Source: Clostridiaceae bacterium
GTDB lineage: Bacteria > Bacillota > Clostridia > DSM-8532
NCBI GenBank assembly: GCA_012842645.1
Contig: DUSJ01000166.1
Span: 1 to 8,857 of the forward strand
Direction of reading: 5' to 3'
DNA: 8,857 bases
The notes under the pieces are model-generated. The model worked only from the letters and a program-made list of their open reading frames with translations. It was not told the DNA's origin and did not search any database. The translations under genes were made by a program, and so were the position numbers. Positions 1-5,824 of this stretch are shown piece after piece (position 1 is the first letter of the stretch; each line of letters opens with the position of its first letter).

Positions 1-2
1 AG

Positions 3-887
3 AGCTTTGGGAATCATGAGGTGCTGAAGGGACTGGATATGGATGTTCCCGAGCATTCCATATTCGGTTTTGTGGGTCAGAATGGAGCAGGAAAAACAAC
101 AACAATGAAAATTATCCTTGGACTGTTGAAGCCGGACAGCGGGTCGGTAACCGTTTGCGGTGAAGAAGTCAAATATGGTGAAACGAAAACAAACCGTAAT
201 ATAGGATTTTTGCCTGACGTTCCGGAGTTTTACGGTTATATGAATCCGATGGATTACCTGAAGCTGTGCGGTGAGATAACCGGCCTTTCGAAAAGCAGGA
301 TAAAATCGAGGTGCGGAGAACTGCTTGAGCTTGTGGGTTTGAAAGATGTAAAAAAGAAAATCGGCGGGTTTTCAAGGGGAATGAAACAACGCCTGGGTAT
401 CGCGCAGGCCTTGCTGAATGAGCCGAAACTCCTTATCTGTGATGAGCCGACGTCAGCGCTCGATCCAATCGGCAGAAAAGAAATCCTCGATATACTGCTG
501 GCTGCCAAAGGGAAAACGACGGTCGTGTTCTCAACACATATTTTGTCGGATGTCGAAAGGATATGCGACCGTATCGCGGTATTGCATGACGGAAAACTCG
601 CGCTGTGCGGTACTCTTTCAGAAGTAAAAATGAGTCACAGGCATAACGGATTGGTGCTTGAATTCGATAATGAAAAGGCAGCTTCCTTTTTCACGGATGC
701 GGAAGAGCTCAAAAAGCCATCAATAAGCCTGTTGCGCAAGGGGAATACCGTGACTGTGTTTTTGACCGGCAACAATATGGACGGGCAGTTAATTATTGAC
801 GTATTATCTCGAAAGCGTATTGTTCCACTGAAGTTTGAAGTTATGGAACCGACCCTGGAAAGCCTGTTCATGGAGGTGGTCCGATGA
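3..887 (+). CDS. ABC transporter ATP-binding protein (5'-truncated by window edge)
   Basis: This is the cytoplasmic ATPase of an ABC-2 type exporter and powers the membrane subunit encoded next to it. The frame is open to the left edge and reads SFGNHEVLKGLDMDV, the usual sequence before Walker A, so the GTG at 21 is internal and the true start lies outside the window. Counting from that GTG, Walker A (GQNGAGKTT) is at residues 19-27, the ABC signature (FSRGMKQ) at 117-123, Walker B (LLICDEP) at 137-143 with Asp141/Glu142, and the H-loop His at 173. The Q-loop reads FLPDVPEF, with Asp where many ABC proteins have Gln; acidic residues there are common in this exporter subfamily. About 70 C-terminal residues follow the nucleotide-binding domain, as in CcmA-type ATPases. 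The stop overlaps the next start (ATGA), indicating coupled translation. The substrate cannot be told from sequence. Confidence 0.95.
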   Translation, partial: SFGNHEVLKGLDMDVPEHSIFGFVGQNGAGKTTTMKIILGLLKPDSGSVTVCGEEVKYGETKTNRNIGFLPDVPEFYGYMNPMDYLKLCGEITGLSKSRIKSRCGELLELVGLKDVKKKIGGFSRGMKQRLGIAQALLNEPKLLICDEPTSALDPIGRKEILDILLAAKGKTTVVFSTHILSDVERICDRIAVLHDGKLALCGTLSEVKMSHRHNGLVLEFDNEKAASFFTDAEELKKPSISLLRKGNTVTVFLTGNNMDGQLIIDVLSRKRIVPLKFEVMEPTLESLFMEVVR

Positions 888-1648
888 AAGGCTACCTGGT
901 ATTTCTGAAGAAAGAGTTGCTCGAATACGCTAAAACTTATAAGTTGCTCATAATGCTCATGGTGTTTGCAATTTTCGGGATTACGAATCCCCTCGTGGCG
1001 AAACTGACTCCTCAAATACTTGAGAGCCTTATGACCGACGGCATCATCGCAGCGCTGCCGGAACCGACCGCATACGATGCCTGGACTCAGTTTTTCAAAA
1101 ACGCTACACAAATGGGACTGATTGTGATGGTGATCCTGTTCAGCGGCGTTTTGTCTTCCGAACTGTCAAAGGGAACGCTTATCAATTTACTGACAAAAGG
1201 ATTGTCCAGAACAGCCGTCATTCTTTCAAAATTCACGGGTATGATCCTGGTCTGGACGGCAAGTATTGCCCTGTGCTTCGGACTGACCTATGGCTATACA
1301 GCATATCTTTTCCCGGATGGGGATATATCTAACCTGCTGTTTTCTGTATTATGCCTGTGGCTTTTCGGCTTGTTTTTGCAGGCGGTGATAATACTTTCAG
1401 CAGCCTTAACAAAAAGCAGCTACGGATGCCTGCTTATAACAGTTATCGTAGTGGCTGCATGTTTCATTCTGGATATCATACCTTCGATGCACAGATATAA
1501 TCCTGTTTCGCTGGCGACTGACAATATGGGTTTAATAATGGGTTCTGTTGAGGCATCTTCGCTTCTCAGGGCTATTATAATCACCTGCATGCTTTCATTC
1601 ATTTTTTTGCTGCTTTCTGTTGCGAGATTCAGGAGGAAGCAAATATAA
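884..1648 (+). CDS. ABC-2 type transporter permease
   Basis: This is the membrane-spanning partner of the preceding ATPase and forms the export channel. The protein has 254 residues. It starts with a short cytoplasmic stretch (MKGYLVFLKKELLEYAKTYK), typical of ABC-2 permeases, and shows about six hydrophobic segments, near residues 20-40, 78-95, 107-131, 139-160, 177-195 and 228-245. The motif SSELSKGTLINLLTKGLSR after the second segment matches the cytoplasmic coupling-helix region in this family (E..KGT...LL..P/GLSR). The start ATG overlaps the ATPase stop by four bases, and GGAGGTGG lies 5-6 bases upstream inside the ATPase gene. Size and topology are ordinary for the family. The exported substrate is unknown; candidates include peptides, drugs or lipids. 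Confidence 0.92.
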   Translation: MKGYLVFLKKELLEYAKTYKLLIMLMVFAIFGITNPLVAKLTPQILESLMTDGIIAALPEPTAYDAWTQFFKNATQMGLIVMVILFSGVLSSELSKGTLINLLTKGLSRTAVILSKFTGMILVWTASIALCFGLTYGYTAYLFPDGDISNLLFSVLCLWLFGLFLQAVIILSAALTKSSYGCLLITVIVVAACFILDIIPSMHRYNPVSLATDNMGLIMGSVEASSLLRAIIITCMLSFIFLLLSVARFRRKQI

Positions 1649-1660
1649 CCGGAGACACAC

Positions 1661-1678
1661 ACTGTTTCCACTAACAGT
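1661..1678 (+). other. Small inverted repeat downstream of the ABC operon
   Basis: ACTGTT (1661-1666) and AACAGT (1673-1678) form a perfect 6-bp stem with a TCCACT loop, 13 bases after the permease stop. No T-run follows, so it is a poor intrinsic terminator. It may only stabilise the 3' end of the transcript, or it may be chance. Confidence 0.25.
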
Positions 1679-1700
1679 ATAAACACAAAGCTTTGCTCAA

Positions 1701-1726
1701 AAACACGACATATAGTTGTCGTGTTT
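1701..1726. promoter_or_regulatory. 26-bp palindrome upstream of the WYL regulator (site A, probable operator)
   Basis: AAACACGACA (1701-1710), a 6-base spacer TATAGT, and TGTCGTGTTT (1717-1726) form a perfect 10-bp inverted repeat. A near-copy with identical geometry lies at 2688-2713. It sits 60 bases before the regulator start, and its right arm overlaps a possible -35 box (TTGTCG, 1716-1721). This arrangement suggests an autoregulatory operator. Because AATTTTAT follows the right arm, it could also, or instead, act as a weak terminator for the ABC operon. Confidence 0.6.
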
Positions 1727-1744
1727 AATTTTATAGGATAAAGT
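1716..1744 (+). promoter_or_regulatory. Possible promoter of the WYL regulator gene
   Basis: TTGTCG (1716-1721) and TAAAGT (1739-1744) are separated by 17 bases and each match the sigma-A consensus at 4 of 6 positions. TATAAA at 1745-1750 is an alternative -10. The -35 overlaps palindrome site A, and the expected transcript start lies just before the shorter palindrome at 1759-1772. Confidence 0.35.
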
Positions 1745-1758
1745 TATAAATAGTAGCT

Positions 1759-1772
1759 AACGACTTGTCGTT
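1759..1772. promoter_or_regulatory. Short palindrome AACGAC-TT-GTCGTT near the regulator start
   Basis: This perfect 6-bp inverted repeat with a 2-base spacer shares the GTCGT core of the larger palindrome upstream (TTGTCGT occurs in both). It ends four bases before the GGAG ribosome binding site (1776-1779) of the WYL gene, so it could be a second operator half or an RNA hairpin limiting translation. Confidence 0.4.
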
Positions 1773-1786
1773 TATGGAGACAGCTG

Positions 1787-2689
1787 ATGAAAATAGATCG
1801 CCTTATCGGGATAATCGCTGTCCTGCAGCAAAATAAAAAAGTGACGGCTCCTTACCTTGCAAAGAGATTCGAGGTCTCACGCAGGACAATAAACCGCGAC
1901 ATCGAGGATATATGCCGCGCAGGTATTCCCATTGTCACGACGCAGGGAAAAGGCGGGGGCATATCAATCATGGAAGGCTTCAATCTGAACACCGCCGTCT
2001 TTACTACCGAAGAGTTGCAGGCGATTTTTGCCGGTCTCAAATCAATTGACAGTGTTTCACGTATTTCATATGTTAACAGACTGGCAGGCAAAATCGCGGG
2101 CGAAGGCTCTGTTGTTCCGCTCCCGGACAATATTCTGATCGATCTGTCATCCCATTACAAGGACAGCCTTGCGTCAAAAATAGAGCTTCTAAGGAAAGCC
2201 ATCAGTCAAAAACGGCTTGTCAGATTTCATTACTATTACAGTAAAGGTGAAGCGGATAAATTGATTGAACCATACCTTATCGTGTTCAAATGGTCAAACT
2301 GGTATGTCTTTGGCTTTTGCACCGAGCAGCAGGATTTTCGTATGTATAAGCTTAACCGTCTTTGGGATCTGATTGTAACTGAAACCGGGTCCGTTCCCCG
2401 TGAAATCCCTGAACAGCAAAAAGATTTTGACAGCCATATGACCGATAATTATATTATTACTGCTGTTTTTGACAGCAGTGAGAAATACCGTCTTATCGAA
2501 GAATATGGACCAGGATGTTACACCGGGACAGAAGACGGGCGCCTGTTATTCCAGCGCGGATTTACCAACATGGATCATATGATCAGCTGGCTTCTTGGCT
2601 TTGGCGACAGGGTAGAGGTAATTGAACCAGCGGAAATACGGGAACGTTTAAAGAATATTGCCCGGAGTATTCAAAGCAAATATGGATAA
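1787..2689 (+). CDS. YafY-family transcriptional regulator (HTH-WYL-WCX)
   Basis: This is a DNA-binding regulator with a ligand- or nucleic-acid-sensing WYL domain. The 300-residue protein has the standard three-part layout. An HTH_11-type winged helix occupies residues 1-57 (LAKRFEVSRRTINRDIEDI is the recognition unit, and the wing ends in TTQGKGGGI). The WYL domain is at about 136-203, with core NWYVFGF (171-177) and RMYKLNRL (185-192). A WCX C-terminal extension lies at about 221-297. The start is set by GGAG at 1776-1779, seven bases upstream. Two matching palindromes flank the gene, one before the promoter and one overlapping the stop codon, which suggests it controls both itself and the next gene. 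WYL proteins include DNA-damage and phage-defence regulators (PafBC, CapW/BrxR), but many YafY-type members have unknown inducers. Whether this one represses or activates cannot be read from sequence. Confidence 0.92.
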   Translation: MKIDRLIGIIAVLQQNKKVTAPYLAKRFEVSRRTINRDIEDICRAGIPIVTTQGKGGGISIMEGFNLNTAVFTTEELQAIFAGLKSIDSVSRISYVNRLAGKIAGEGSVVPLPDNILIDLSSHYKDSLASKIELLRKAISQKRLVRFHYYYSKGEADKLIEPYLIVFKWSNWYVFGFCTEQQDFRMYKLNRLWDLIVTETGSVPREIPEQQKDFDSHMTDNYIITAVFDSSEKYRLIEEYGPGCYTGTEDGRLLFQRGFTNMDHMISWLLGFGDRVEVIEPAEIRERLKNIARSIQSKYG

Positions 2690-2713
2690 ACATGACACGC
2701 TGCTGTCATGTTT
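2688..2713. promoter_or_regulatory. 26-bp palindrome downstream of the WYL regulator (site B, probable operator)
   Basis: AAACATGACA (2688-2697), spacer CGCTGC, and TGTCATGTTT (2704-2713) form a perfect 10-bp inverted repeat. It matches site A at 18 of 20 arm positions, with the same 6-base spacing; the two differences are symmetric, so the palindrome is kept. It begins at the last two bases of the regulator stop codon and ends 43 bases before the next gene's start, so it may act as that gene's operator. TTTTAT after the right arm also allows a weak terminator role. Confidence 0.6.
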
Positions 2714-2756
2714 TATGTGTTATTGTGATAAAAACCCCAATAAAGGAAGTGGATAT

Positions 2757-3446
2757 ATGGTTATTAAAAACTATGACGATTTTGTGGCTTCTCTTCTGGA
2801 TGCGGGCTTTTCCATGGGCGGAGGAAACAGTGAGGGGATTTTTTCTGTAATTACATGGAGTTGGAATGAAGATCCGCCCTATGAGACCCCCGTCCGCTGG
2901 CATACAGGGGACCCGGAGACCGATCCCTGGGAGTGGCGGATACGTGTATTGGAAGGACGGGACGATATTGCCTGTGCAAAGCTGTTTTTCAATAAAAGCG
3001 GCTATATCACGAAAGAATGGTACCCGTATTTTTTGGCTGTCAGGCGAGGCGGCAGAAGATTCATGGATGAATATGAAGATGGTAAGGTCAGCTATCTTGC
3101 TAAAAAAATATATGATATTATCATCGAAAACGGCGTCATTCCGCTTCATGCAATCAAGCAGGCCGGCGGCTTTTCCAAAGAAGATTCCTCCAGGTTTGAC
3201 AGGGCTCTGGTTGAACTGCAGATGAAAATGTTTGTGACCCTGTGCGGGAGAAGGCAGAAAGTTTCAAAAAAGGGAGAGGAGTACGGCTGGTATTCCACAG
3301 TTTTTTGCACCGTTGAAAGGTTCTTGGGCGAAGATGTCATTAAACTGGCAGAGACAATCAGTGAGCGTGAAGCCGTCAACAAAAAAGATCACACTAGTCA
3401 TTGCTGTTATATTATTAATTGCATTGAATATACCATGATGATGTAA
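2757..3446 (+). CDS. Putative AlkZ-related winged-helix protein
   Basis: The start chosen is ATG 2757 (MVIKNYDDFVASLLD), because AAGGAAG at 2743-2749 gives normal spacing; longer upstream starts (ATG 2682, TTG 2658) overlap the regulator and have no well-placed ribosome site. The protein has 229 residues. Residues 1-100 are rich in Trp and Gly, with GGGNSEGIF (21-29) and RWHTGDPETDPWEWR (47-61). Residues 113-180 look like a winged helix (GVIPLHAIKQAGGFSKEDSSRFDRALVELQMKMFV). From memory this matches a Firmicute family called AlkZ-related, distantly linked to the AlkZ/YcaQ DNA glycosylases, but I see no glycosylase catalytic motif, so enzyme activity is not claimed. Its position behind palindrome site B suggests control by the WYL regulator. 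The last 20 residues after an A6 run (3381-3386) are Cys/Met/Ile-rich and look unlike the rest, so a C-terminal frameshift is possible. Confidence 0.7.
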   Translation: MVIKNYDDFVASLLDAGFSMGGGNSEGIFSVITWSWNEDPPYETPVRWHTGDPETDPWEWRIRVLEGRDDIACAKLFFNKSGYITKEWYPYFLAVRRGGRRFMDEYEDGKVSYLAKKIYDIIIENGVIPLHAIKQAGGFSKEDSSRFDRALVELQMKMFVTLCGRRQKVSKKGEEYGWYSTVFCTVERFLGEDVIKLAETISEREAVNKKDHTSHCCYIINCIEYTMMM

Positions 3447-3480
3447 TGCCTGAAACAGGTGCGGGACGGGGAGGGGACGA

Positions 3481-3864
3481 GTGAATATGTTTTTTATTGC
3501 GTTTTTTGGAATACAGGATAAAGAAAAATTCATCGGGACTTATAACAATATTATCTGTCCGTCATGCGGAAGACTGGACAGGTACGAGATCTATAAGACC
3601 TACAGGTATTTCCACCTGTTTTTTATACCGGTTTTCAGGTGGGATATCAGGTATATTGCAAGATCTTCATGCTGCGGCAGTGTTTATGAGCTGGATCATG
3701 CCATTGGCAGGGAATTCGAAAGAAATAAAAACGTGGAGATCAGGAATGAACACCTGCGCAGGCTAAATCACTACCTGCCCTATAAATACTGTCCAGATTG
3801 CAGGACCAATGTGCCTGCAGATTTTAAATACTGTCCATATTGCGGCAGAGGACTGGGGGATTAG
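3481..3864 (+). CDS. Zinc-ribbon domain protein
   Basis: A 127-residue protein, apparently soluble, with two metal-binding parts. The first has CPSCG at residues 26-30 and a Cys-Cys-Gly at 64-66, enclosing an aromatic-rich stretch (YRYFHLFFIPVFRWDIRY). The second is a C-terminal double CxxC ribbon, CPDC at 104-107 and CPYCG at 118-122, of the kind often called zinc-ribbon_15 or DUF-type ribbon. The reported start is GTG 3481, six bases after GGAGG (3470-3474); ATG 3487 (MFFIAFFGI) is a strong alternative because relatives commonly begin MFFI. The hydrophobic first ten residues are too short for a signal peptide. It lies 34 bases after the preceding gene and could share its transcript. The function is unknown; such proteins are small and often annotated only by the ribbon. 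Confidence 0.85.
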   Translation: MNMFFIAFFGIQDKEKFIGTYNNIICPSCGRLDRYEIYKTYRYFHLFFIPVFRWDIRYIARSSCCGSVYELDHAIGREFERNKNVEIRNEHLRRLNHYLPYKYCPDCRTNVPADFKYCPYCGRGLGD

Positions 3865-3950
3865 AAAGTTTTTTGCAACATGGGATCTTTTAAAGCCGCA
3901 TTTTTCATAGAAATATAGCGCAGCAATCACAACGGTGGATCATCCAGGCC

Positions 3951-4421
3951 TTGCTGGACCTGATGGAGGAAGAAGAATATGATAAGATCAGCGTAACCCG
4001 GATATGCAGCAGGGCAGGTCTTGATCGCCGCACATTCTATCGTAATTTTGACTCAAAGAATGATGTGCTTGAGCAGTATATCAGGCTTCTCGGCGAAGAG
4101 TATATCAGCATTTATACAGTCATCGAAAAACCTGACAGGTACACCGCCGCCAAGGTCTTTTTCGAGTTCTGGAGCAGGCACCTTGACTTTATCAGGAATA
4201 TCAAAAAATGCGGGTTGAGTGATTTTATCTTTCAAAGATTTGAGCACTTTACAAAAGAACATACCGAACTTCTGATTGGTGACGAAGTCCGGAACCTGCC
4301 GCTTAAATATGTCTTTGCGTACAGGATAGGTGGTTTCTGGAACGTAATGGTGACATGGGCCAATGATGGAGCAATGATGTCTCCTGACGAGATGGCAAAG
4401 ATCGTCTCCCGGATAGCATAG
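3951..4421 (+). CDS. TetR/AcrR-family regulator, N-terminus probably disrupted
   Basis: This is a DNA-binding regulator. The helix-turn-helix is clear: ISVTRICSRAG (residues 13-23) and LDRRTFYRNFDSKNDVLEQY (24-43) counted from TTG 3951. The C-terminal part (RIGGFWNVMVTWANDGAMMSPDEMAKIV) resembles the TetR_C domain of clostridial members. The start is a problem. In-frame codons upstream to the stop at 3891-3893 read RNIAQQSQRWIIQAL, which is the usual first helix of this family, yet that stretch has no ATG, GTG or TTG. ATG 3880 in another frame (MGSFKAAFF) would join perfectly if the T5 run at 3901-3905 had one more T. So either the gene is frameshifted, the run is a sequencing error, or slippage or a rare start (ATT 3900, ATA 3915) is used. 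The ligand and targets are unknown; neither neighbour is an obvious efflux target. Confidence 0.8.
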   Translation: MLDLMEEEEYDKISVTRICSRAGLDRRTFYRNFDSKNDVLEQYIRLLGEEYISIYTVIEKPDRYTAAKVFFEFWSRHLDFIRNIKKCGLSDFIFQRFEHFTKEHTELLIGDEVRNLPLKYVFAYRIGGFWNVMVTWANDGAMMSPDEMAKIVSRIA

Positions 4422-4437
4422 CTGAAAGGGCAGTCTT

Positions 4438-4479
4438 AAAAAAAACAGCTTCCAATGACAGAACCATTGAAAGCTGTTT
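4438..4479 (-). terminator. Intrinsic terminator of the encapsulin operon
   Basis: Read on the minus strand, AAACAGCTT (4479-4471) pairs with AAGCTGTTT (4451-4443). An inner CAATG/CATTG stem (4469-4465 with 4457-4453) extends the hairpin, and the second arm runs straight into a run of eight T (4445-4438). It lies 30 bases past the encapsulin stop codon. On the plus strand the hairpin is followed by GCAAAAAG rather than T, so it should stop mainly minus-strand transcription. Confidence 0.88.
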
Positions 4480-4508
4480 GCAAAAAGTGCCGTTTTAAGT
4501 ATCCTGTA

Positions 4509-5321
4509 TTATTCAAAGACCACAACAGCGTCTTTGTTCTTGATCCTGAGAAGAATGGTCTCAATAATGCGGAAGTAATGGTTCAGGTTTTTGGTTTCAA
4601 GGTAGGATGTCTTCATATCCTGTCCGATCACCAGGTCCACATACTGAGGTTCGGCGCCTACCAGGACAGCCTTGTCTTTCTTCAGCACAGGCGTACTGAA
4701 AACATTGCCGTTCAGAAGCCTGCTTATTCTCTCATACTCGGTTGTTCCAGTGCCGGGCTGTATCCTCTGGAGCTTGACATAAAGGCTGGGGCTTACGACA
4801 AGAGCCTTTCTTCCTACTATACCGTTCTCTATGAACCTGGCCAGTCCTGCCGATATGTCTTTATAAGGATTCTCGTTTTCGCTCCAGTCGGAAATCGGGA
4901 GCTTCGTAATTCCTTCCTCGGTCAGAAGGCCCTTGTATCCCAGTCCCTCATTGCCCAGGAAGATCAGTTCGTCCTCTTTCAGAGCGCACTGGGCAGCTGC
5001 ATGCATGGCAGCGGACAAGTCGACGGGCATTCCCATCTGTTCGCTGAATTCCAGGTCTCTCCAAAGAAGTGTAAAGTCCTGGTTGATCAGTGGGATAGGC
5101 TGGTATGTCCTTCCCTTGATAACCGAGATATCGCCTTCGATTTCTTCAAGATCCGATATATTATCGACATTGATGCTTTGAACGCCGCCCCCCAGGGGTC
5201 CATAAATGCTGATAAACCTTCTTCCTGTCAGGATTTTTTTAGCTGACGATACAACTGCATCGTCGATCTTTTCCCATAGTTCAGCAGGTATTGGAGAACC
5301 ATCTCTGTACAGGTAATCCAT
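4509..5321 (-). CDS. Family 1 encapsulin shell protein
   Basis: This is the major shell protein of an encapsulin nanocompartment, an HK97-fold protein of the linocin M18/PF04454 family that self-assembles in the cytosol around cargo. The product is 270 residues when started at ATG 5321. The frame can be opened at GTG 5327, but AAGGAGG (5335-5329) is seven bases from the ATG and only one from the GTG, and MDYLYRDGSPIPAELWEKID is the classic family beginning. Other recognisable parts are RRFISIYGPLGGGVQSIN, the E-loop region around DISVIKGRTYQPIPLI, and the AMHAAAQCALKEDELIFLGNEGLGYKGLL stretch. The length is near that of the Thermotoga maritima shell (about 265 residues), which suggests a T=1, 60-subunit particle of about 24 nm; this is inference. 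Trp87 falls where the T. maritima protein has its FMN-stacking Trp. The cargo gene lies 12 bases upstream in the same operon. Confidence 0.96.
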   Translation of the reverse strand: MDYLYRDGSPIPAELWEKIDDAVVSSAKKILTGRRFISIYGPLGGGVQSINVDNISDLEEIEGDISVIKGRTYQPIPLINQDFTLLWRDLEFSEQMGMPVDLSAAMHAAAQCALKEDELIFLGNEGLGYKGLLTEEGITKLPISDWSENENPYKDISAGLARFIENGIVGRKALVVSPSLYVKLQRIQPGTGTTEYERISRLLNGNVFSTPVLKKDKAVLVGAEPQYVDLVIGQDMKTSYLETKNLNHYFRIIETILLRIKNKDAVVVFE

Positions 5322-5333
5322 ACTCACCCCTCC

Positions 5334-5705
5334 TTATTTGCCTATTAAGCTTCCTATCGTGCTTTCAGGCTTGCTTTCAGAATTTTTTTCAGTCGAATTC
5401 CCAATAAAGTTCAATTCCTGGAGCATTTCCCTGACTTCTTCCTCGCCTTCGGCAAAATGCTCGGCCTCCTCGGGATCGAGGTGGCGAAGCAGGGTCATAA
5501 GCTCTCCTACATGCGCTTTTTCTTCATCCCTGATATCCGCAATTACTTTTTTCGCTACAGGGTCATCGGTTGCCTGGACATGCGCGTCATACACGTAAAT
5601 AGCTTCAAGCTCGCCTGCGATATTAAGCCTTATTGCCTGGATCAATTCTTCTCTTGTCATTTTCCTTGGGACATTGCCAGCAAATGGATTTGCAAAACTT
5701 GCCAT
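5334..5705 (-). CDS. Encapsulated ferritin-like cargo protein (EncFtn)
   Basis: This is a short ferritin-like ferroxidase packaged inside the encapsulin shell, expected to oxidise Fe(II) so that iron is stored in the shell lumen. The protein has 123 residues. Two helices carry the half-ferritin metal site: GELEAIYVYDAH (31-42) with Glu32, Glu34 and Tyr39, and RDEEKAHVGEL (59-69) with Glu62 and His65. These fit the Rhodospirillum EncFtn pattern, which forms its iron site only on oligomerisation. Residues 99-112 are a Ser/Asn/Lys/Glu-rich linker, and the C-terminus ESTIGSLIGK (114-123) is the targeting peptide that docks to the shell interior. AGAGGTG (5719-5713) is seven bases before the ATG. 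The stop codon TAA overlaps the ribosome site of the encapsulin gene, so the two are probably translationally coupled. The second helix pair of a full ferritin is absent, as expected for this family. Confidence 0.92.
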   Translation of the reverse strand: MASFANPFAGNVPRKMTREELIQAIRLNIAGELEAIYVYDAHVQATDDPVAKKVIADIRDEEKAHVGELMTLLRHLDPEEAEHFAEGEEEVREMLQELNFIGNSTEKNSESKPESTIGSLIGK

Positions 5706-5752
5706 ACTTATACACCTCTTTTCATAAAATCATTTATTTATCTTTTACCCAT

Positions 5753-5781
5753 ATTATACTACTTTGAATATAAAGTATTAA
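5753..5781 (-). promoter_or_regulatory. Promoter of the encapsulin operon, with palindrome in the spacer
   Basis: On the minus strand a perfect -10, TATAAT (5758-5753), lies 17 bases after TTAATA (5781-5776), a 4-of-6 match to TTGACA. Transcription would start near 5746, about 40 bases before the cargo ATG. The spacer is almost filled by a palindrome, TACTTT (5760-5765) and AAAGTA (5772-5777) with a 6-base centre, so a repressor bound there would block RNA polymerase. Confidence 0.65.
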
Positions 5782-5824
5782 ATTTTGCCTGCCCGTTGCA
5801 TGGTATTGATCCCAGTATTTCTAC

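Noticed and set aside
635..1111. A 158-codon minus-strand frame across the ABC gene junction
   Set aside because: It is a mirror frame of two clearly coding ABC genes, with no recognisable protein features.
4455..5246. A 263-codon plus-strand open frame opposite the encapsulin gene
   Set aside because: It is antisense to an unmistakable encapsulin. Its product shows no family features and it begins inside the terminator hairpin, with no suitable ribosome site.
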